A stretch of DNA of 5,137 nt. It comes from Candidatus Dadabacteria bacterium. GTDB taxonomy: Bacteria > Desulfobacterota_D > UBA1144 > Nemesobacterales > UBA2774. A model generated the notes under the pieces. That model was given only the letters and a program-made list of their open reading frames with translations. It was not told the DNA's origin and ran no database searches. Below are positions 4,558-5,137 of this stretch, one piece after another. Location of the stretch: positions 1 through 5,137 of the forward strand of contig DAOVUC010000154.1 of NCBI GenBank assembly GCA_030632765.1, given 5' to 3'. Made by a program: the position numbers and the translations under genes. How positions within the stretch are numbered: the stretch's first letter is position 1; each line of letters opens with the position of its first letter.

Positions 4558-5137
4558 ATGACAAATATAAGAGTTTACGAGCTTTCTCGTGATTTAGATA
4601 AACCTAGTAAAGAAATCTTAAACGTTGCTAAAGGTTTAGGTATATCTGTGAAAAGTCACGCCAGTTCTATCTCTGCTGAAGAAGCAAAGAAAATTACAGA
4701 TAAAATTGGAGCAAAGAGTAGTGCTGAATCTCAAGCTCAAAAAAATCCAATTGAAGAAGAGGAAAAAGTTAGAGTTTTCCGATCTGAAAGCGGTGCTGAA
4801 GTGGTCGAGAGGAGAAAAGGTTCAAGAGTCGTTCTCCGTAGAAAGAAAACATTAATAGAACCTGAAATAGAAGTAAGTGAAGAGGTAGAAATAAAAGAGT
4901 CCGACGCTGAAGCAATAGACGCAGCGCCTGTTTCCGGCACACTCGAAGGACTCGAACAAAATGAATCTACAATCCCACAAGAGGATATAGCACAGCAATC
5001 ACAATCTCAAGAAGTTAATCAGGAACAAAATGTAGATTTGGTTAACGAGGCTGAAATTGCTCAAGAAGTTGCCGAAGAATCCAAAGACGAAGTACTAGAA
5101 AGTAAAGAAACCCGCTCGGATACTGTCGAATCAGTGA
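4558..5137 (+). CDS. infB: Translation initiation factor IF-2, N-terminal part (cut by window end)
   Basis: IF-2 is the GTPase that brings initiator tRNA to the 30S subunit and promotes subunit joining. Only 193 codons are visible; the frame is still open at the last base (the final tga is out of frame), so the GTPase and C-terminal domains lie beyond the window. Residues 3-50 form the IF2_N helical domain (NIRVYELSRDLDKPSKEIL, then GISVKSHASSIS). A basic patch follows, VVERRKGSRVVLRRKK (82-97), and then a long low-complexity Glu/Gln/Ser-rich linker from about 100, as expected for the poorly conserved IF-2 N-terminal region. ATG 4558 is chosen because IF2_N normally begins right after the initiator Met. 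Possible ribosome binding purines are AGAAGG (4538-4543, 14 nt away) or GGCGGA (4542-4547, 10 nt). It follows nusA as usual, though with a larger gap. Confidence 0.93.
   Translation, partial: MTNIRVYELSRDLDKPSKEILNVAKGLGISVKSHASSISAEEAKKITDKIGAKSSAESQAQKNPIEEEEKVRVFRSESGAEVVERRKGSRVVLRRKKTLIEPEIEVSEEVEIKESDAEAIDAAPVSGTLEGLEQNESTIPQEDIAQQSQSQEVNQEQNVDLVNEAEIAQEVAEESKDEVLESKETRSDTVESV

Overview
This is a low-GC (clearly AT-rich) bacterial chromosomal segment in which every supported gene lies on the + strand. It joins three ordinary blocks: the 3' part of an elongation factor P gene, a three-gene ECF sigma / anti-sigma / Spy-like periplasmic protein operon, and the start of the conserved rimP-nusA-infB translation/transcription cluster. 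The signal peptide, the zinc-type anti-sigma factor and the periplasmic chaperone-like protein suggest a Gram-negative cell envelope. The NusA and InfB sequences (in particular the InfB linker with a VVERRKGSRVVLRRKK stretch) remind me of Deltaproteobacteria in the broad sense or related uncultured phyla. This is recall-based inference, and I would not name a genus.

Layout. Positions 1-507: efp, missing about 22 N-terminal residues at the window edge and carrying an unusual tip loop (KMAQR where E. coli has KPGKG). Positions 508-758: AT-rich spacer with a weak hairpin and candidate sigma70 promoter boxes. Positions 759-2234: three overlapping genes that look like one transcript: an ECF sigma factor, its membrane-anchored zinc-finger anti-sigma factor (11-nt overlap), and a small secreted LTxxQ/Spy-CpxP-like protein (4-nt overlap, TTG start). 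Positions 2235-2555: a 321-nt gene-free stretch holding a perfect 15-bp tandem duplication, a strong rho-independent terminator (2449-2474), and two copies of a palindromic 10-mer just before rimP. Positions 2556-4359: rimP and nusA, 13 nt apart. Positions 4360-4557: a 198-nt spacer with an inverted repeat next to a perfect TATAAT box. Positions 4558-5137: the N-terminal 193 codons of infB, cut by the window end.

How the genes work together. The sigma trio reads as an envelope-stress sensing module: the anti-sigma holds the sigma at the membrane, and the Spy-like protein is either the sensor or a regulated effector in the periplasm. RimP (30S maturation), NusA (transcription elongation and termination) and IF-2 (initiation) form the classic housekeeping cluster. 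No dedicated transport, mobile, CRISPR or defence genes are visible, and I find no clear sign of an undescribed system. The points worth a second look are the EF-P tip loop, the gene-free region 2235-2555 (possible small RNA and palindromic sites) and the infB leader.
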